Part shown: positions 16,776 to 27,181 of the stretch, piece after piece
Position numbering within the stretch: the stretch's first letter is position 1
Layout of the letters: the number at the start of each line of letters is the position of its first letter
Assembly: GCF_900537175.1 (NCBI RefSeq)
Contig: NZ_LS999833.1
Coordinates: 620,001-684,000 of the forward strand
Length of the DNA: 64,000 nt
Reading direction: 5' to 3'
DNA from: Lentilitoribacter sp. Alg239-R112
GTDB lineage: Bacteria; Pseudomonadota; Alphaproteobacteria; Rhizobiales; Rhizobiaceae
Translations under genes and position numbers: made by a program
Notes under the pieces: generated by a model
The model's input: the letters and a program-made list of their open reading frames with translations, nothing else
What the model was told of the DNA's origin: nothing
Database searches by the model: none

Positions 16776-18251
16776 TTATTCATAATTTTGTTCAACCAAC
16801 TGATTTAACAATCGAACCCCGAAACCTGAGCCCCAAGATGTGTTGATATCCGTTTTTGGCGATCCCATTGCTGTTCCAGCTACATCCAAGTGCGCCCAAG
16901 GTGTTTCACCCACGAAGCGTTGCAAAAACTGAGCTGCCGTGATGGAACCGGCATGGCGCCCACCGGTATTCTTCATATCAGCAAATTTACTATCAATCAT
17001 TTTATCGTATTCTTTATCCAGCGGAAGGCGCCAAACACGTTCTCTGGTATTTAAACCCGCCTCGCTGATTTGATCTGCCAACTCATCATTGTTAGAAAAT
17101 AATCCAGCATGATGATTGCCAAGAGCCACCAGAACAGCGCCAGTTAGTGTAGCTAAATTGATCATGAATTGCGGATTAAAACGTGTGTTGCAATAATGAA
17201 GCGCATCGCACAGGACAAGGCGTCCTTCTGCATCAGTATTAATCACCTCAATAGTCTGCCCGGACATGGATGTTACAATATCACCAGGGCGCTGGGCTTT
17301 TCCATCAGGCATATTTTCAACAAGACCGAGAATACCCACAACATTTGTTTTGGCTTTCCGCATAGCAAGCGTTTTCATCAAGCCAATAACAGCGGCAGCA
17401 CCGCCCATATCACCCTTCATATCTTCCATACCGCCAGCAGGCTTGATGGAAATACCACCCGTATCGAACACGACCCCTTTTCCAACAAATGCAATTGGTG
17501 CTTCTGATTTTTTCCCACCATCCCAGCGCATGATTGCAAGACGGGGAGGACGCTCGGACCCTAAAGAAACACCCAATAAGGCGTTCATCCCTAACTTGCT
17601 CATTTGTTTTTCAGTGAGAATTTCAGTCTTAATACCAAATTCTTCGAGCGCCTTAGCTTCTGCTGCAAATTCCACAGGTCCGAGTGTATTCGCTGGCTCG
17701 TTGACCATGTTGCGCGCTAAAATCACACCCTGAACAATAGCATCCTGTTCAACAAAACTCTTCTTAATTTTCAAATGATTTACGTCAACAATCTTTATCT
17801 TGCGAACTTTGTCGGCATCTTTTTTCTTAGTGACCGTCTTATACTGATCAAAGTCATATGCGCGTAATGTTAAGCCGGCTGCAAGATGAGCAATGAGATC
17901 TTCACTCTGACCTTCGCCTGCGGAATTCGTAAAAACATTGACCTTTTCAGCGGAGCCTATTTTTGCGCAAATCTGCCCACCTAGATTGAGCCATTGGTTC
18001 ACCTCATCAAGTTCACCATTTCCAATACCAACCACGAGAACTTTGCCGTAATTTGAACCATCCGGCGCTATAAAAGTGAACGATTCACCTGATTTTGCAG
18101 AAAAATCTGCGAGCTTGGCTGCTTTTGAGATCAGTTTATCATCAGCAATATTTTCAATATCAGCAGGATACTCATCAACTTTATCGACAACAAAAACAGC
18201 TAAATCACAGGCAGTTTTTGATGTTTTGCTGAAAGTTAGATCTATTTTCAT
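16776..18251 (-). CDS. pepA: Leucyl aminopeptidase (cytosol aminopeptidase, M17)
   Basis: The 491-residue enzyme removes N-terminal amino acids from peptides in the cytoplasm and needs two metal ions. The M17 signature NTDAEGRL is present, together with [16 protein letters not shown], which carries metal and substrate ligands, and [16 protein letters not shown] eight codons upstream (18275) is in frame, but GGAG lies 10 bp before ATG 18251 and the family usually begins right at the MKIDLTF-like strand, so 18251 is chosen. It leads an operon with holC and is divergent from lptF. In some bacteria PepA also binds DNA; nothing here tests that. Confidence 0.95.
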   Translation of the reverse strand: MKIDLTFSKTSKTACDLAVFVVDKVDEYPADIENIADDKLISKAAKLADFSAKSGESFTFIAPDGSNYGKVLVVGIGNGELDEVNQWLNLGGQICAKIGSAEKVNVFTNSAGEGQSEDLIAHLAAGLTLRAYDFDQYKTVTKKKDADKVRKIKIVDVNHLKIKKSFVEQDAIVQGVILARNMVNEPANTLGPVEFAAEAKALEEFGIKTEILTEKQMSKLGMNALLGVSLGSERPPRLAIMRWDGGKKSEAPIAFVGKGVVFDTGGISIKPAGGMEDMKGDMGGAAAVIGLMKTLAMRKAKTNVVGILGLVENMPDGKAQRPGDIVTSMSGQTIEVINTDAEGRLVLCDALHYCNTRFNPQFMINLATLTGAVLVALGNHHAGLFSNNDELADQISEAGLNTRERVWRLPLDKEYDKMIDSKFADMKNTGGRHAGSITAAQFLQRFVGETPWAHLDVAGTAMGSPKTDINTSWGSGFGVRLLNQLVEQNYE

Positions 18252-18561
18252 AATGTTTGCTCTCCAATTACCCAATTTTGCTTCTTAGGGCTGCGATTCG
18301 TGGTTTATTTATGTACTTAGCGCAGTTAGGATGTCTTTCACAGAGCGTCGCAGGTATGCGTATTATTTTGTGAACGAAAAGAGTAATTTATTAACCACAT
18401 TTATTTGCTAAATATTACCCATTATTTGATCATATGATATAATGGTATGGTAAGTTTAGTTTACGTCTCCTCTCTTGTTTCTTCTCACTACCGAAATGAG
18501 CCGAGAACGCGTTTGACTTTAGTGGGACAGTAACAATTTTGTATTTGGGACGAATTAAAAT
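18252..18561. other. Divergent promoter region pepA / lptF
   Basis: This 310-bp stretch contains no gene. It is AT-rich in the middle (18365-18445) and includes an extended -10 element pointing at lptF. I did not find a clear pepA promoter. Confidence 0.5.
18435..18443 (+). promoter_or_regulatory. Extended -10 promoter element upstream of lptF
   Basis: TGATATAAT combines a TGn extension with a perfect TATAAT. The matching -35 region TTACCC (18415-18420, 17-bp spacer) is poor. The start codon of lptF lies about 120 bp downstream. Confidence 0.4.
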
Positions 18562-19761
18562 ATGAAGCAGATAGAACGCTACATATTTGGGCGAATTGCC
18601 TCGCTGACCCTATTGTCACTCTCTGCGATTACCATTCTTGCACTCACAACACAGATTTTAATAAGAGTTGATGTTTTAACAACGTCGAACAGTGCCCTCC
18701 TCACATTTTTCAAACTATCTCTGACCCTCGTTCCTGAAGTCGTGCTTGCCGTTGCCCCATTTGCTCTGCTTGTTGGCATTGGCCGGATTTTGACAACCAT
18801 GAATGAAGACAGCGAACTCGTGGTTATTGAAGCCTCAGGCGCGTCAAATATATTTATTGCAAAACCTATTATTTTATTCTCAGTATTGTTAGGCATAGGC
18901 CTTCTATTGGTCGCTAACTTTGCTGGGCCGAAAGCAAATCGAAACCTCTATTCCATTCTATCTGGTTCGAATACAGATATTATCTCTCTCGCCATATCAT
19001 CAGGAAAATTCCGCAAGATTGAGAACGGTCTTTACATTCAAGTAGCAGAATCACTGCCAGGTGGTGGCATGGGCGGGATCTTCTTATCCGACCGCCGCGA
19101 TCCATCGGCTGAACTGATATATTATGCCAAAGTTGGCACGTTAAAGAAAACTGATAACGCCAACTTGCTTGTCATGAATGATGGTGAAATTCACCGCAGC
19201 GCGGCGGGCGGCGAGCAAGTTTCTGTGGTTAATTTCAAATCCTATGTCCTTGATATGGCATCATTTATCCCTAGCACAGAAAAAGGCGACCCGCTTCCCA
19301 AAGAATTATATCTACCGGAATTACTTGAGCCTGACACCACAAATTCGAACTATGAAAGTCATCGTTTATTTTATAATTATGAAATTCATTTTAGATTATC
19401 GAGCTGGCTTTACACCATTGCATTCGGAGCGATCATGGCTGCTTTTTTGGCCAATGCTCAATCGAACCGCGCTCAGCATTTTCAAAGAATTGCATCCGCA
19501 GTGATTACGTGCGTCATCGTGCGCGTCATTGCGGGTATTATTCTTGAAAACTCCAAAACATCAGTCTTCGCGGGTGCTTTAAACTATATATTCCCAATTT
19601 TTGTTACGTTGTTATTCATGCTTCAAATCTATGCGGGTTATAGTTTGAAGCTTCCCAAATCTGCACAAAATTTAATTGATCGATTACAGGAACGCATCAC
19701 ATCAATATTTGAACGTCGTACAAAACCTACTTCACAAACCAAAAATAACGGGGCCGTTTGA
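18562..19761 (+). CDS. lptF: LPS export ABC transporter permease LptF
   Basis: The 399-residue protein belongs to the YjgP/YjgQ permease family. It has a pair of N-terminal membrane helices, a periplasmic beta-jellyroll region (about residues 130-270) and a C-terminal helix bundle. The ATMNEDSELVV-type cytoplasmic coupling segment, here TTMNEDSELVVIEASGAS, contacts the ATPase LptB in the family. With LptG it extracts lipopolysaccharide from the inner membrane and passes it to LptC. It is the first gene of lptF-lptG-lptD-surA-pdxA-rsmA, a standard alphaproteobacterial order. Its TGA overlaps the lptG ATG by one base. lptB and lptC are not in the window. Confidence 0.95.
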   Translation: MKQIERYIFGRIASLTLLSLSAITILALTTQILIRVDVLTTSNSALLTFFKLSLTLVPEVVLAVAPFALLVGIGRILTTMNEDSELVVIEASGASNIFIAKPIILFSVLLGIGLLLVANFAGPKANRNLYSILSGSNTDIISLAISSGKFRKIENGLYIQVAESLPGGGMGGIFLSDRRDPSAELIYYAKVGTLKKTDNANLLVMNDGEIHRSAAGGEQVSVVNFKSYVLDMASFIPSTEKGDPLPKELYLPELLEPDTTNSNYESHRLFYNYEIHFRLSSWLYTIAFGAIMAAFLANAQSNRAQHFQRIASAVITCVIVRVIAGIILENSKTSVFAGALNYIFPIFVTLLFMLQIYAGYSLKLPKSAQNLIDRLQERITSIFERRTKPTSQTKNNGAV

Positions 19762-20852
19762 TGATCCTGCTTGGCGTTCTATCGAGATATATTGCAAAAC
19801 GTTACCTGTTTAGCTTCACAATGAACCTCATTGCAATCAGTGCCTTGATATTTGTTGTTGATTTTGGAGAAACGGCTCGACGTTTTTCTAATGTTGCAGG
19901 ATATTCTGCTGATATCGCAGCGTTTTTATCCCTCTTGCGGATACCTGTACTTATCCAGATATCCATTCCATTTATGGTGCTCATCGCGACAATCTCAACG
20001 CTTTTAAACCTTAGCAAAAAATACGAACTGGTGATTGCAAGGGCAAGCGGGTTGTCTGCTTGGCAATTTTTGTTGCCTATCATTGTATGTAATCTCGTGA
20101 TTGGTGCTCTATCGATTACAACACTCAATCCATTGGGGGCTTATACGGCTCGTCTAGCGGATGAAATCGCAACGTCAAACGGCTTTGGCGATACATTTAG
20201 TTCCGGTCAGGAAAATCCACCCTGGCTAAGACAGACAACATCCGAGGGTACGACAATCATTGGCGCGCGCAGCCAGACAGATAACGGTCAGCTCCTCAAT
20301 CAGGTTACTTTTCTTCGTTTAGATGCAGATGATATAATTTCAGATCGGGTTGAAGCAAAGCAAGCAAGACTTTCTGATGGTTACTGGCAACTGAATGATG
20401 TGAGTATTATCAAAAATGGCGAAGCTGCTAAAAAGACAGCGATACTAAAAATTAAAACTAATTTGCAGCCGGAATTTATTGAGGAGGCATTTTCTTCAGC
20501 TGATTCTGTTTCATTTTTTGATTTGCCAACCAAAATTGATGCAGCTAATTCTTTTGGTTTAAAAGCAAGCAGTTACATCACTAAATTTCATCAATTATTG
20601 GCACTTCCGGCGTTTTTGGTGGCCATGACATTCATCGCAGGCATGGTTTCCCTCACATTTGTGCGCTTTGGGCAGTCACTTTATGCGATTATGGGTGGAA
20701 TCCTTGCCGGGTTTCTGCTTTATGTGCTTTCGGAACTTATATCGGCCTTCGGTGAAGCAGGTGCAATTCCACCGATAGTGGCGGCTTGGATTCCTGTCAT
20801 TATCGCATCAACAATTGGAGGCACAGTTTTGCTTCACAAGGAGGATGGTTAG
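19761..20852 (+). CDS. lptG: LPS export ABC transporter permease LptG
   Basis: The 363-residue YjgP/YjgQ permease is the partner of LptF. It has the same plan: helices near the N-terminus, a coupling region with LNLSKKYELVIARASGLS, a periplasmic jellyroll and a C-terminal helix bundle. The start at ATG 19761 overlaps the lptF stop by one base (TGATG), which suggests translational coupling; a TTG one codon upstream is the only alternative. The gene ends directly against lptD and even supplies its ribosome binding site. Confidence 0.95.
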   Translation: MILLGVLSRYIAKRYLFSFTMNLIAISALIFVVDFGETARRFSNVAGYSADIAAFLSLLRIPVLIQISIPFMVLIATISTLLNLSKKYELVIARASGLSAWQFLLPIIVCNLVIGALSITTLNPLGAYTARLADEIATSNGFGDTFSSGQENPPWLRQTTSEGTTIIGARSQTDNGQLLNQVTFLRLDADDIISDRVEAKQARLSDGYWQLNDVSIIKNGEAAKKTAILKIKTNLQPEFIEEAFSSADSVSFFDLPTKIDAANSFGLKASSYITKFHQLLALPAFLVAMTFIAGMVSLTFVRFGQSLYAIMGGILAGFLLYVLSELISAFGEAGAIPPIVAAWIPVIIASTIGGTVLLHKEDG

Positions 20853-20855
20853 TTG
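20838..20855 (+). promoter_or_regulatory. Strong ribosome binding site that fixes a TTG start for lptD
   Basis: AAGGAGG at 20838-20844, inside the end of lptG, lies 8 bp before TTG 20853. The first ATG (20877) has no comparable site, so the TTG is the likely start. Confidence 0.65.
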
Positions 20856-23171
20856 AGTATTGAGTACCACAAATCAATGTGGAAAATAACCAGCGCTCTA
20901 AAAGCGGGGGGTATTGCAACGCTTGTCGCATGCGCTGCAATTGCGCCTGCCATTTCGCAAAGCTTGACGTCTGGCGATTTAACTGGCCCTACCGTTACGG
21001 AAGACCCTAGGCTTATCTTAGTCGCGGACGAACTTATTTATAATCGCGACCAAGATTTGATTACGGCAAAAGGTGGTATTCAGCTCGATTATGGCGAATA
21101 CCAACTCGTCTCTCGCAGCATCGAATATAACCAAACGACCGGACGGGTCCGCGCTATAGGTAATGTTGAGCTATTAGAGCCAAATGGCAATCGCATTTAT
21201 GCTGATGAATTGGATATCACTGACGATTTTGCCGATGGGTTTGTACAGGCTCTTCGCGTCGAAACACCCGATAACACACGTATTGCGGCTTCAAGTGCTG
21301 ATCGTAGTGATGGCGAAGTTACGGTTTTCCATGATGGCGTTTATACCGCCTGCAAAACATGTAAAACAAAGAAAGCAAGCAGACCGCTCTGGCAAATCAA
21401 AGCACGCAAAGTCATTAGCAATGGCAAGAGCAAAACAATTCGTTTTGAGCGACCTGTTTTTGAAGTCGCTGGTGTTCCGCTTATTCGGCTTCCTTCTTTT
21501 ACCATTCCCACGCACAACTCCAAGCGTAAGAGTGGTTTTCTGCCGCCAAAGTTTGGCTACAGTAGCAAGCTCGGTTTTGAAGCACGTGTACCATATTACT
21601 TTGCGCTTGCACCCAATATGGATGCGACCGTCACTGCAAGTGGCTTTTCCAAAACAGGGTTTATGACTGAGGTCGAATTCAGACAAAAATTCAGAAATGG
21701 GCAATATACGTTAAAACTTGCTGGTGCGCATCAAGGCAATCCTCGTCAATTTGATACTGTTGCAGGGCGAGCAACAACAGATGGTGCGGAAACACAGCGC
21801 GGCTTCATTGCTTCTAAGGGTGAATTTCAGATAAACCCTAAATGGAAATTTGGTTGGAATGGCATGTTCCAAACAGATCAAAACTTTGCCAATACCTACA
21901 CGATTGATGGTTACAGTAGCACTCGCCAAACCTCGCAAGCCTACCTGACTGGCCTAGGCACAACGAGTTATTTCGATCTTCATGCCTATAAATTTGACAT
22001 TCAGTCAGACACAATTGGTGATATATCAGAAAAACAACAGGCAATCGTTCATCCAGTTATCGATTACACGCGCATATTCTCCGATGGCATCACAGGCGGT
22101 GATCTAAAGCTAACACATAACAGCCAGTTTTTATCACGTGACCAGCAAAAAGTCGTTTCCGGACGCACAGAAGGCCTCGACGGCTCCAATGGCCGCACCA
22201 CAACTGAAATTGAGTGGAAAAAACAAATCATCACCGAAAGCGGATTGGTCTTCACACCACTATTAGCAGCGCGTGGTGATTATAATAGTTTTGATGTGAA
22301 TACCGCTCCTGCGGGTCTTGCAAGCGGCACAAGCGCGACACGTGGTATGGTGACTGCAGGCTTGGAAGCTAAATATCCATTGTTAGTTAGCGCGGGTTCA
22401 TCCAGTCATGTCATAGAACCAATCGCACAAATTTTTGCGCGAAATGACGAGCGGCTTTCAGGTGGACTGCCGAATGAAGATGCTCAAAGCTTTGTCTTTG
22501 ACGCATCGAACCTGTTTGAACGTGACAAATTCTCCGGCTTTGACCGAATAGAGGGTGGAACACGTGCAAACATCGGCATAAGGTATGCTGGTTCATTCTC
22601 AAATGGTTTCACAACAAGTGCAATTTTCGGCCAATCGTTCCATCTTGGTGGCAAAAACTCATTTGCACAAAGTGACCTTACCGGTGCCGGAGCAGATTCT
22701 GGGCTTGAAACAGATCGCTCTGATTATGTTGGAGCCTTTACGCTTGATAGTGGTAAAGGAATATCCCTAACTGCATCAGGCCGATTTGATAAAGATAATT
22801 TTGATGTGAATCGTTCATCATTATCGGCGAACTTTAGCACCGATAGACTACAGACCAGTCTGAGTCATTCGCGCATCAAGGCACAAACAGGATATGGCTC
22901 ATCCACTGATCGTGAAGAGATTAGCGGTAGCGCTTCACTAAAACTGACTGATCATTGGCGAGTGTTTGGCAACACAACATATGATCTTGATGCAAGCAAT
23001 TTTACAACATCAAGAGCTGGCATCAAATATGATTGTGATTGTTATTCTTTCCAAAGCACTTACGAACACAAACATGCAACAGCGACATCTAAGGCAGAAT
23101 GGAGTGTTGGATTCAAGATGAATTTCAGGACTTTAGGAAGTGTTGAAGCGCCAAGCATTAGCATAAAATAA
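20853..23171 (+). CDS. lptD: LPS assembly outer-membrane protein LptD
   Basis: The 772-residue precursor has a signal peptide (about residues 10-36, ending AISQS), an N-terminal OstA-like jellyroll (about 52-190) and a long C-terminal beta-barrel rich in alternating polar and aromatic strands. LptD with LptE inserts lipopolysaccharide into the outer leaflet. Cysteines occur as C167/C170 in TACKTC and C728/C730 near the end, a layout compatible with the disulfides that switch on LptD in E. coli. Translation appears to begin at TTG 20853 with no gap after lptG. The downstream SurA-like chaperone gene fits the job of folding this barrel. Confidence 0.93.
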   Translation: MSIEYHKSMWKITSALKAGGIATLVACAAIAPAISQSLTSGDLTGPTVTEDPRLILVADELIYNRDQDLITAKGGIQLDYGEYQLVSRSIEYNQTTGRVRAIGNVELLEPNGNRIYADELDITDDFADGFVQALRVETPDNTRIAASSADRSDGEVTVFHDGVYTACKTCKTKKASRPLWQIKARKVISNGKSKTIRFERPVFEVAGVPLIRLPSFTIPTHNSKRKSGFLPPKFGYSSKLGFEARVPYYFALAPNMDATVTASGFSKTGFMTEVEFRQKFRNGQYTLKLAGAHQGNPRQFDTVAGRATTDGAETQRGFIASKGEFQINPKWKFGWNGMFQTDQNFANTYTIDGYSSTRQTSQAYLTGLGTTSYFDLHAYKFDIQSDTIGDISEKQQAIVHPVIDYTRIFSDGITGGDLKLTHNSQFLSRDQQKVVSGRTEGLDGSNGRTTTEIEWKKQIITESGLVFTPLLAARGDYNSFDVNTAPAGLASGTSATRGMVTAGLEAKYPLLVSAGSSSHVIEPIAQIFARNDERLSGGLPNEDAQSFVFDASNLFERDKFSGFDRIEGGTRANIGIRYAGSFSNGFTTSAIFGQSFHLGGKNSFAQSDLTGAGADSGLETDRSDYVGAFTLDSGKGISLTASGRFDKDNFDVNRSSLSANFSTDRLQTSLSHSRIKAQTGYGSSTDREEISGSASLKLTDHWRVFGNTTYDLDASNFTTSRAGIKYDCDCYSFQSTYEHKHATATSKAEWSVGFKMNFRTLGSVEAPSISIK

Positions 23172-23280
23172 CAGACTTGGGACGATCTAGGGTTTCCAAT
23201 GATGCCTTAATTTGACCCCAGACCCACAATAGATATAAAAATATGGGAAGCTGGACCAGGTGAATATAAGGGCATTGTAT

Positions 23281-24240
23281 ATGATAACCGTAAAACAAAG
23301 TAACATGATGTCAAAATCAATAATTTTTGCACTAGCTGCTATATGTATGGCTGTTTTCTCGATAGCAGAACCAAGACTAGCCGCGGCAGCAAGCCAGATC
23401 AAAATTATTGTCAATAAACAAGCCATTACCAACACTGATTTATCCCGTCGCGTAGCGCTTTTGCGGCTGCAACGACGTGGAGGAAAGTTATCATCCGTTG
23501 CACGCGAAGAACTTATTGAACAGGCATTGAAAACCCAAGAATTGCAGCGCCTTAGGGCGAGTCCCAGTCAAAGAGAAGTTGATGCAGCATTTTCTCGTTT
23601 CGCATCAGGTAATAATCTATCTGCAAAGAGAATGTCATCTATTTTAGGGCAAGCAGGCGTAACGGCGAAACACTTCAAACAATTTATTGCAACACAAATT
23701 GGCTGGGGTAGAGTTGTTAGTGCACGATATGGCGGTGGTCAGGCTGGACGCATGAGTACACAAGACCTCGTGTCAAAAATGCTTGAACGTGGTGATAATA
23801 AGCCAACGACCAATGAGTATATCCTGCAACAGGTGATTTTTGTTGTTCCCCAATCAAAGCGCAGCAAATCAAACCTTGGCCGTCGCAATAGCGAAGCGAA
23901 GAAATTACGCGCGCGCATTCAGTCTTGCGACACGACAAAGTCTCTAACAAAGGGTCTTAAGGATGTAACGGTTAAAAACCTTGGTCGGTTTTTACAGCCT
24001 GAACTCCCGCCTGAATGGTCTCCGCTTATCACAAAAACAAACCCGAATAAGCCAACACGTACGCGTGTGACTGAAAAAGGTGTTGAGTTCCTGATCGTTT
24101 GTTCATCTCGCAGTGTATCAGACGATGTTGCAGCTGAGATGGTGTTCCGTGCGGAAGAACAGAGCAATCCGCAAGATGATGCAAATAGCAAAAGATATCT
24201 TGCAGAACTTCGTAAACGTGCAGTGATCATCAAAAAATAG
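23281..24240 (+). CDS. surA: SurA-like periplasmic chaperone / peptidyl-prolyl isomerase
   Basis: The 319-residue precursor has a signal peptide ending near LAAAAS, then a SurA N-terminal chaperone domain starting at IKIIVNKQAITNTDLSRRV and running about 140 residues. The following 120 residues should be the parvulin domain, but it is weakly conserved: I see ILQQVIFVVP and LGRFLQPELPPEWSPL-type segments but few parvulin hallmarks. Chaperone function is therefore more certain than isomerase activity. ATG 23281 has AGGG upstream; a GTG at 23260 is an alternative. SurA guides outer-membrane proteins such as LptD, its upstream neighbour, through the periplasm. Confidence 0.82.
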   Translation: MITVKQSNMMSKSIIFALAAICMAVFSIAEPRLAAAASQIKIIVNKQAITNTDLSRRVALLRLQRRGGKLSSVAREELIEQALKTQELQRLRASPSQREVDAAFSRFASGNNLSAKRMSSILGQAGVTAKHFKQFIATQIGWGRVVSARYGGGQAGRMSTQDLVSKMLERGDNKPTTNEYILQQVIFVVPQSKRSKSNLGRRNSEAKKLRARIQSCDTTKSLTKGLKDVTVKNLGRFLQPELPPEWSPLITKTNPNKPTRTRVTEKGVEFLIVCSSRSVSDDVAAEMVFRAEEQSNPQDDANSKRYLAELRKRAVIIKK

Positions 24241-24279
24241 CCGTATATAATTGTAGTGTCCACCACCGGAATTCATAAG

Positions 24280-25302
24280 ATGACATCAACTGCCCCGCTT
24301 GCCCTTACGATGGGAGATCCCTCGGGCATTGGTCTTGATCTGACAATTTCGGCATGGAGAATGCGAAAGAAGCTTTCACTCCCGGAATTCATTTTCATTG
24401 GCAACAAAGATGCACTCTTGTCGCGGGCAAAGCTCTTAAACCAAGACATCGATGTTATCGATTGCCAAGTGGATGACGTTTTTAAGCACTTTAATCAAGC
24501 TATTCCCTGCCTGAATTTACCTTGCAGCAAAGAAGTTATCACTGGCACTCCAACGCCTGACAACGCACAAACCATTTTAACATCTATAGAAAAAGCCGTT
24601 GAGCTCACAAATTCAGGTGCCACATCAGCGGTTGTGACAAACCCAATATCTAAGGCTGTGTTATATGATGCAGGCTTTAAACATCCCGGCCACACGGAGT
24701 TCTTGGCAGAACTTGCAAAAATGCCAGATGGAGAGGTTCCCCTTCCCGTTATGATGCTGGCGGGTCCCGAACTTCGCACTGTGCCAGTGACTATTCATAT
24801 TCCTCTCATGCAAGTCATGGCACATCTAACAACTGACCTGATTATCAAGACATCTGAGATTACATACTACGATCTAAAATATCGATTTGGGGTAGAGCAT
24901 CCCAGACTGGCTATTTCTGGTTTAAACCCCCATGCGGGCGAAGATGGCGCATTGGGTCACGAGGATGCAGAAATTATTGTGCCTGCAATAGAGGCGCTTA
25001 AAGCAAAAGGTATTAACGTCACCGGACCACTACCTGCTGATACAATGTTCCATGAAGACGCGCGCATAAACTACGATGTGGCGCTTTGCATGTACCATGA
25101 CCAAGCGTTGATTCCAGCAAAGGCGCTCGGCTTTCACGACGCGGTTAATGTTACACTTGGACTTCCTTTCATCCGTACATCACCCGATCATGGGACTGCC
25201 TTTTCAATTGCTGGCAAGAATATTGCGCGGCATGATAGTCTTGTCGCAGCCCTTAAAATGGCTGCCAAGATGAGTGAAATACAACACAGCAAGGGCGCAT
25301 AA
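24280..25302 (+). CDS. pdxA: 4-hydroxythreonine-4-phosphate dehydrogenase
   Basis: The 340-residue enzyme oxidises 4-phosphohydroxy-L-threonine in the DXP-dependent pathway to pyridoxal phosphate. The N-terminal [11 protein letters not shown] motif, the [11 protein letters not shown] metal-binding segment, LNPHAGEDG and [12 protein letters not shown] are all family hallmarks. GGAA lies 9 bp before ATG 24280, which is preferred to a GTG at 24256. The stop overlaps the rsmA start by one base (TAATG). pdxA and rsmA (ksgA) follow surA in many proteobacteria. Confidence 0.96.
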   Translation: MTSTAPLALTMGDPSGIGLDLTISAWRMRKKLSLPEFIFIGNKDALLSRAKLLNQDIDVIDCQVDDVFKHFNQAIPCLNLPCSKEVITGTPTPDNAQTILTSIEKAVELTNSGATSAVVTNPISKAVLYDAGFKHPGHTEFLAELAKMPDGEVPLPVMMLAGPELRTVPVTIHIPLMQVMAHLTTDLIIKTSEITYYDLKYRFGVEHPRLAISGLNPHAGEDGALGHEDAEIIVPAIEALKAKGINVTGPLPADTMFHEDARINYDVALCMYHDQALIPAKALGFHDAVNVTLGLPFIRTSPDHGTAFSIAGKNIARHDSLVAALKMAAKMSEIQHSKGA

Positions 25303-26132
25303 TGGCATCTTTTGATGGGTTACCACCGCTTCGCGATACCATTGAAACCTATGGACTTGATGCGAATAAGGCATTGGGTCAAAATTTCATACTAGATCTG
25401 AATCTTACGCATAAGATTGCGCGGGACGCTGGTGACCTATCAAAGAGCACTGTCGTCGAAATTGGACCTGGCCCAGGCGGTTTAACGCGTGCAATCCTAT
25501 CGCTTGATGCTAAAAAACTTATCTGTATTGAGCGAGACAATCGATGCTTACCTGCATTGCAGGAAATATCAGATTACTACCCTGATCGTCTGAATGTTCT
25601 CGAAGATGATGCATTGATGGTTGATTTAAGCAAGTTCGAAGACGAGCACCCAATCAAGATCATCGCTAATTTGCCCTATAATATTGGCACACAATTATTG
25701 ACCAACTGGTTAACACAATCAATCGATAATCCATTCTGGTCATCCATGACGTTGATGTTCCAGAAAGAAGTAGGCCAGCGTATTATCGCTAAACCGGGAG
25801 ACAAGCACTATGGTCGCCTTGGCGTTTTATGTGGCTGGATGACGGACGCCTCGATTTCCTTTGATGTATCTCGCGAGGCTTTCAGTCCTCCACCCAAAGT
25901 GACATCCTCTGTGGTTCATCTTGAACTTAAGAAAAACCGCATTCCCTGCCAATTATCAAAGCTAGAAATGGTCACGCAGGCAGCCTTTGGGCAACGTCGT
26001 AAAATGTTACGCCAGAGTCTTAAGTCAATTGGTGGAGAGGCGCTGTTAGAAAAAGTCGGCATTGAACCAACAAGACGCGCTGAAACGCTTGAGATTGACG
26101 AGTTTTGCGCCCTTGCGAGGGAATTTGAATGA
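25302..26132 (+). CDS. rsmA: 16S rRNA (adenine1518-N6/adenine1519-N6)-dimethyltransferase
   Basis: The 276-residue SAM-dependent enzyme dimethylates two adjacent adenines near the 3' end of 16S rRNA. It shows [11 protein letters not shown] near the N-terminus, the SAM motif [16 protein letters not shown], and the NLPYNIGT motif that binds the target adenine. Length matches KsgA/RsmA. It overlaps pdxA by one base and the VOC gene by four, so it is translated as part of the lpt-pdxA operon. Confidence 0.96.
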   Translation: MASFDGLPPLRDTIETYGLDANKALGQNFILDLNLTHKIARDAGDLSKSTVVEIGPGPGGLTRAILSLDAKKLICIERDNRCLPALQEISDYYPDRLNVLEDDALMVDLSKFEDEHPIKIIANLPYNIGTQLLTNWLTQSIDNPFWSSMTLMFQKEVGQRIIAKPGDKHYGRLGVLCGWMTDASISFDVSREAFSPPPKVTSSVVHLELKKNRIPCQLSKLEMVTQAAFGQRRKMLRQSLKSIGGEALLEKVGIEPTRRAETLEIDEFCALAREFE

Positions 26133-26506
26133 CAGTAATGCGAACAGGCGTGAGCCAGATTGTTATATATACAAAACGCGTCGATGCGATGGTGGCGTTT
26201 TATCGGCTACACTTTGGCTTTGAACCTAGGATACACGGCGATGAGCAAATCACTGAACTTCGGCATTCATCTCATGGGTTTAGAATATTATTGCACCCAA
26301 TAAGTGAAGAACACATCGAGGGCCAAAATTCGGTGAAACTTGTTTTTGACGTGCCCGATGTTGAGCTATTCTGCAATTTAGCACGCCAGAACGGTCTTAA
26401 TTTTGGAACAATACACGAAGCGGATGGATATAAATTTTCCGATGCTGAGGACCCATCGAAAAACATTATCTCAGTTTCAAGCCGGGCCTACCGCGGCGGT
26501 CGCTGA
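26129..26506 (+). CDS. VOC superfamily (glyoxalase/dioxygenase fold) protein
   Basis: The 125-residue protein has one paired beta-alpha-beta-beta-beta module. It starts [18 protein letters not shown], has GFEPR and HGFRILLHP segments, and ends in [15 protein letters not shown], the typical VOC C-terminal strand with a D-P-x-x-N motif. Metal ligands are not all obvious: E98 or D111 could serve, but an N-terminal His is missing. It might bind a small molecule rather than catalyse. It overlaps rsmA by ATGA and is the last gene of the operon. The substrate is unknown. Confidence 0.75.
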   Translation: MTVMRTGVSQIVIYTKRVDAMVAFYRLHFGFEPRIHGDEQITELRHSSHGFRILLHPISEEHIEGQNSVKLVFDVPDVELFCNLARQNGLNFGTIHEADGYKFSDAEDPSKNIISVSSRAYRGGR

Positions 26507-26532
26507 TAATAATCTGCATTCAAAGGTTGGTA

Positions 26533-27177
26533 TTAACGACCCGATAGTTTTTCGACAAAATCAAAGAGACCAGGCCGCCTGTCGCGACGCAATCGCTCTG
26601 CTTTCACAATGGCTTGTACTTCGCCAAATGCTTTGTTGAGATCTTCATTGACGACGACATAATCATATTCGCGCCAATGAGACATTTCCTCAGCCGCATT
26701 CATAAGCCGTTTTTCAATCACTTCCTGACTGTCTTCCGCACGTCTATTTAGGCGCGCGCGCAATTCTTCAAAACTTGGAGGCAAGATAAAGATTGAAACC
26801 ACATCAACAGCCATTTTCTCCTGCAACTGCAATGCTCCCTGCCAATCAATATCAAAAAGCATATCGCGACCTTCTGAAAGCGCAATTTCAGCTTCTTCAC
26901 GTGGCGTTCCGTAGAAATTTCCATGTACTTCGGCGGATTCCAACAGTCCGTCACTATCGCGTAAACGCTCAAATTCTTTAATCGATATGAAGTGATAATG
27001 TGTACCGGCAATCTCGCTTTCACGTCTTTGGCGCGTCGTCACACTCACGGAAAGGCTAAGACCTTTGTCTTGTTCAAGCAAACTACGAGCAATGGTGGAT
27101 TTTCCAGCACCTGAAGGTGATGAAAGCACCAACATTAGGCCGCGCCGAGCGATACCGTCCAAATTAGAAATACTCAC
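26533..27177 (-). CDS. gmk: Guanylate kinase
   Basis: The 214-residue enzyme phosphorylates GMP to GDP with ATP. The P-loop is [11 protein letters not shown] (about residues 18-28), followed by [20 protein letters not shown], which holds GMP-binding residues, and YGTPREE. The length is typical. It is the last gene of fabF-mltG-yicC-gmk on the minus strand, 4 bp after yicC, a spacing that points to co-transcription. It converges on the VOC gene with no visible terminator between. Confidence 0.96.
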   Translation of the reverse strand: MSISNLDGIARRGLMLVLSSPSGAGKSTIARSLLEQDKGLSLSVSVTTRQRRESEIAGTHYHFISIKEFERLRDSDGLLESAEVHGNFYGTPREEAEIALSEGRDMLFDIDWQGALQLQEKMAVDVVSIFILPPSFEELRARLNRRAEDSQEVIEKRLMNAAEEMSHWREYDYVVVNEDLNKAFGEVQAIVKAERLRRDRRPGLFDFVEKLSGR

Positions 27178-27181
27178 TTAC

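Noticed and set aside
17266-17733. 155-residue frame antisense to pepA
   Set aside because: It overlaps the strongly conserved catalytic core of pepA and has no recognisable domain.
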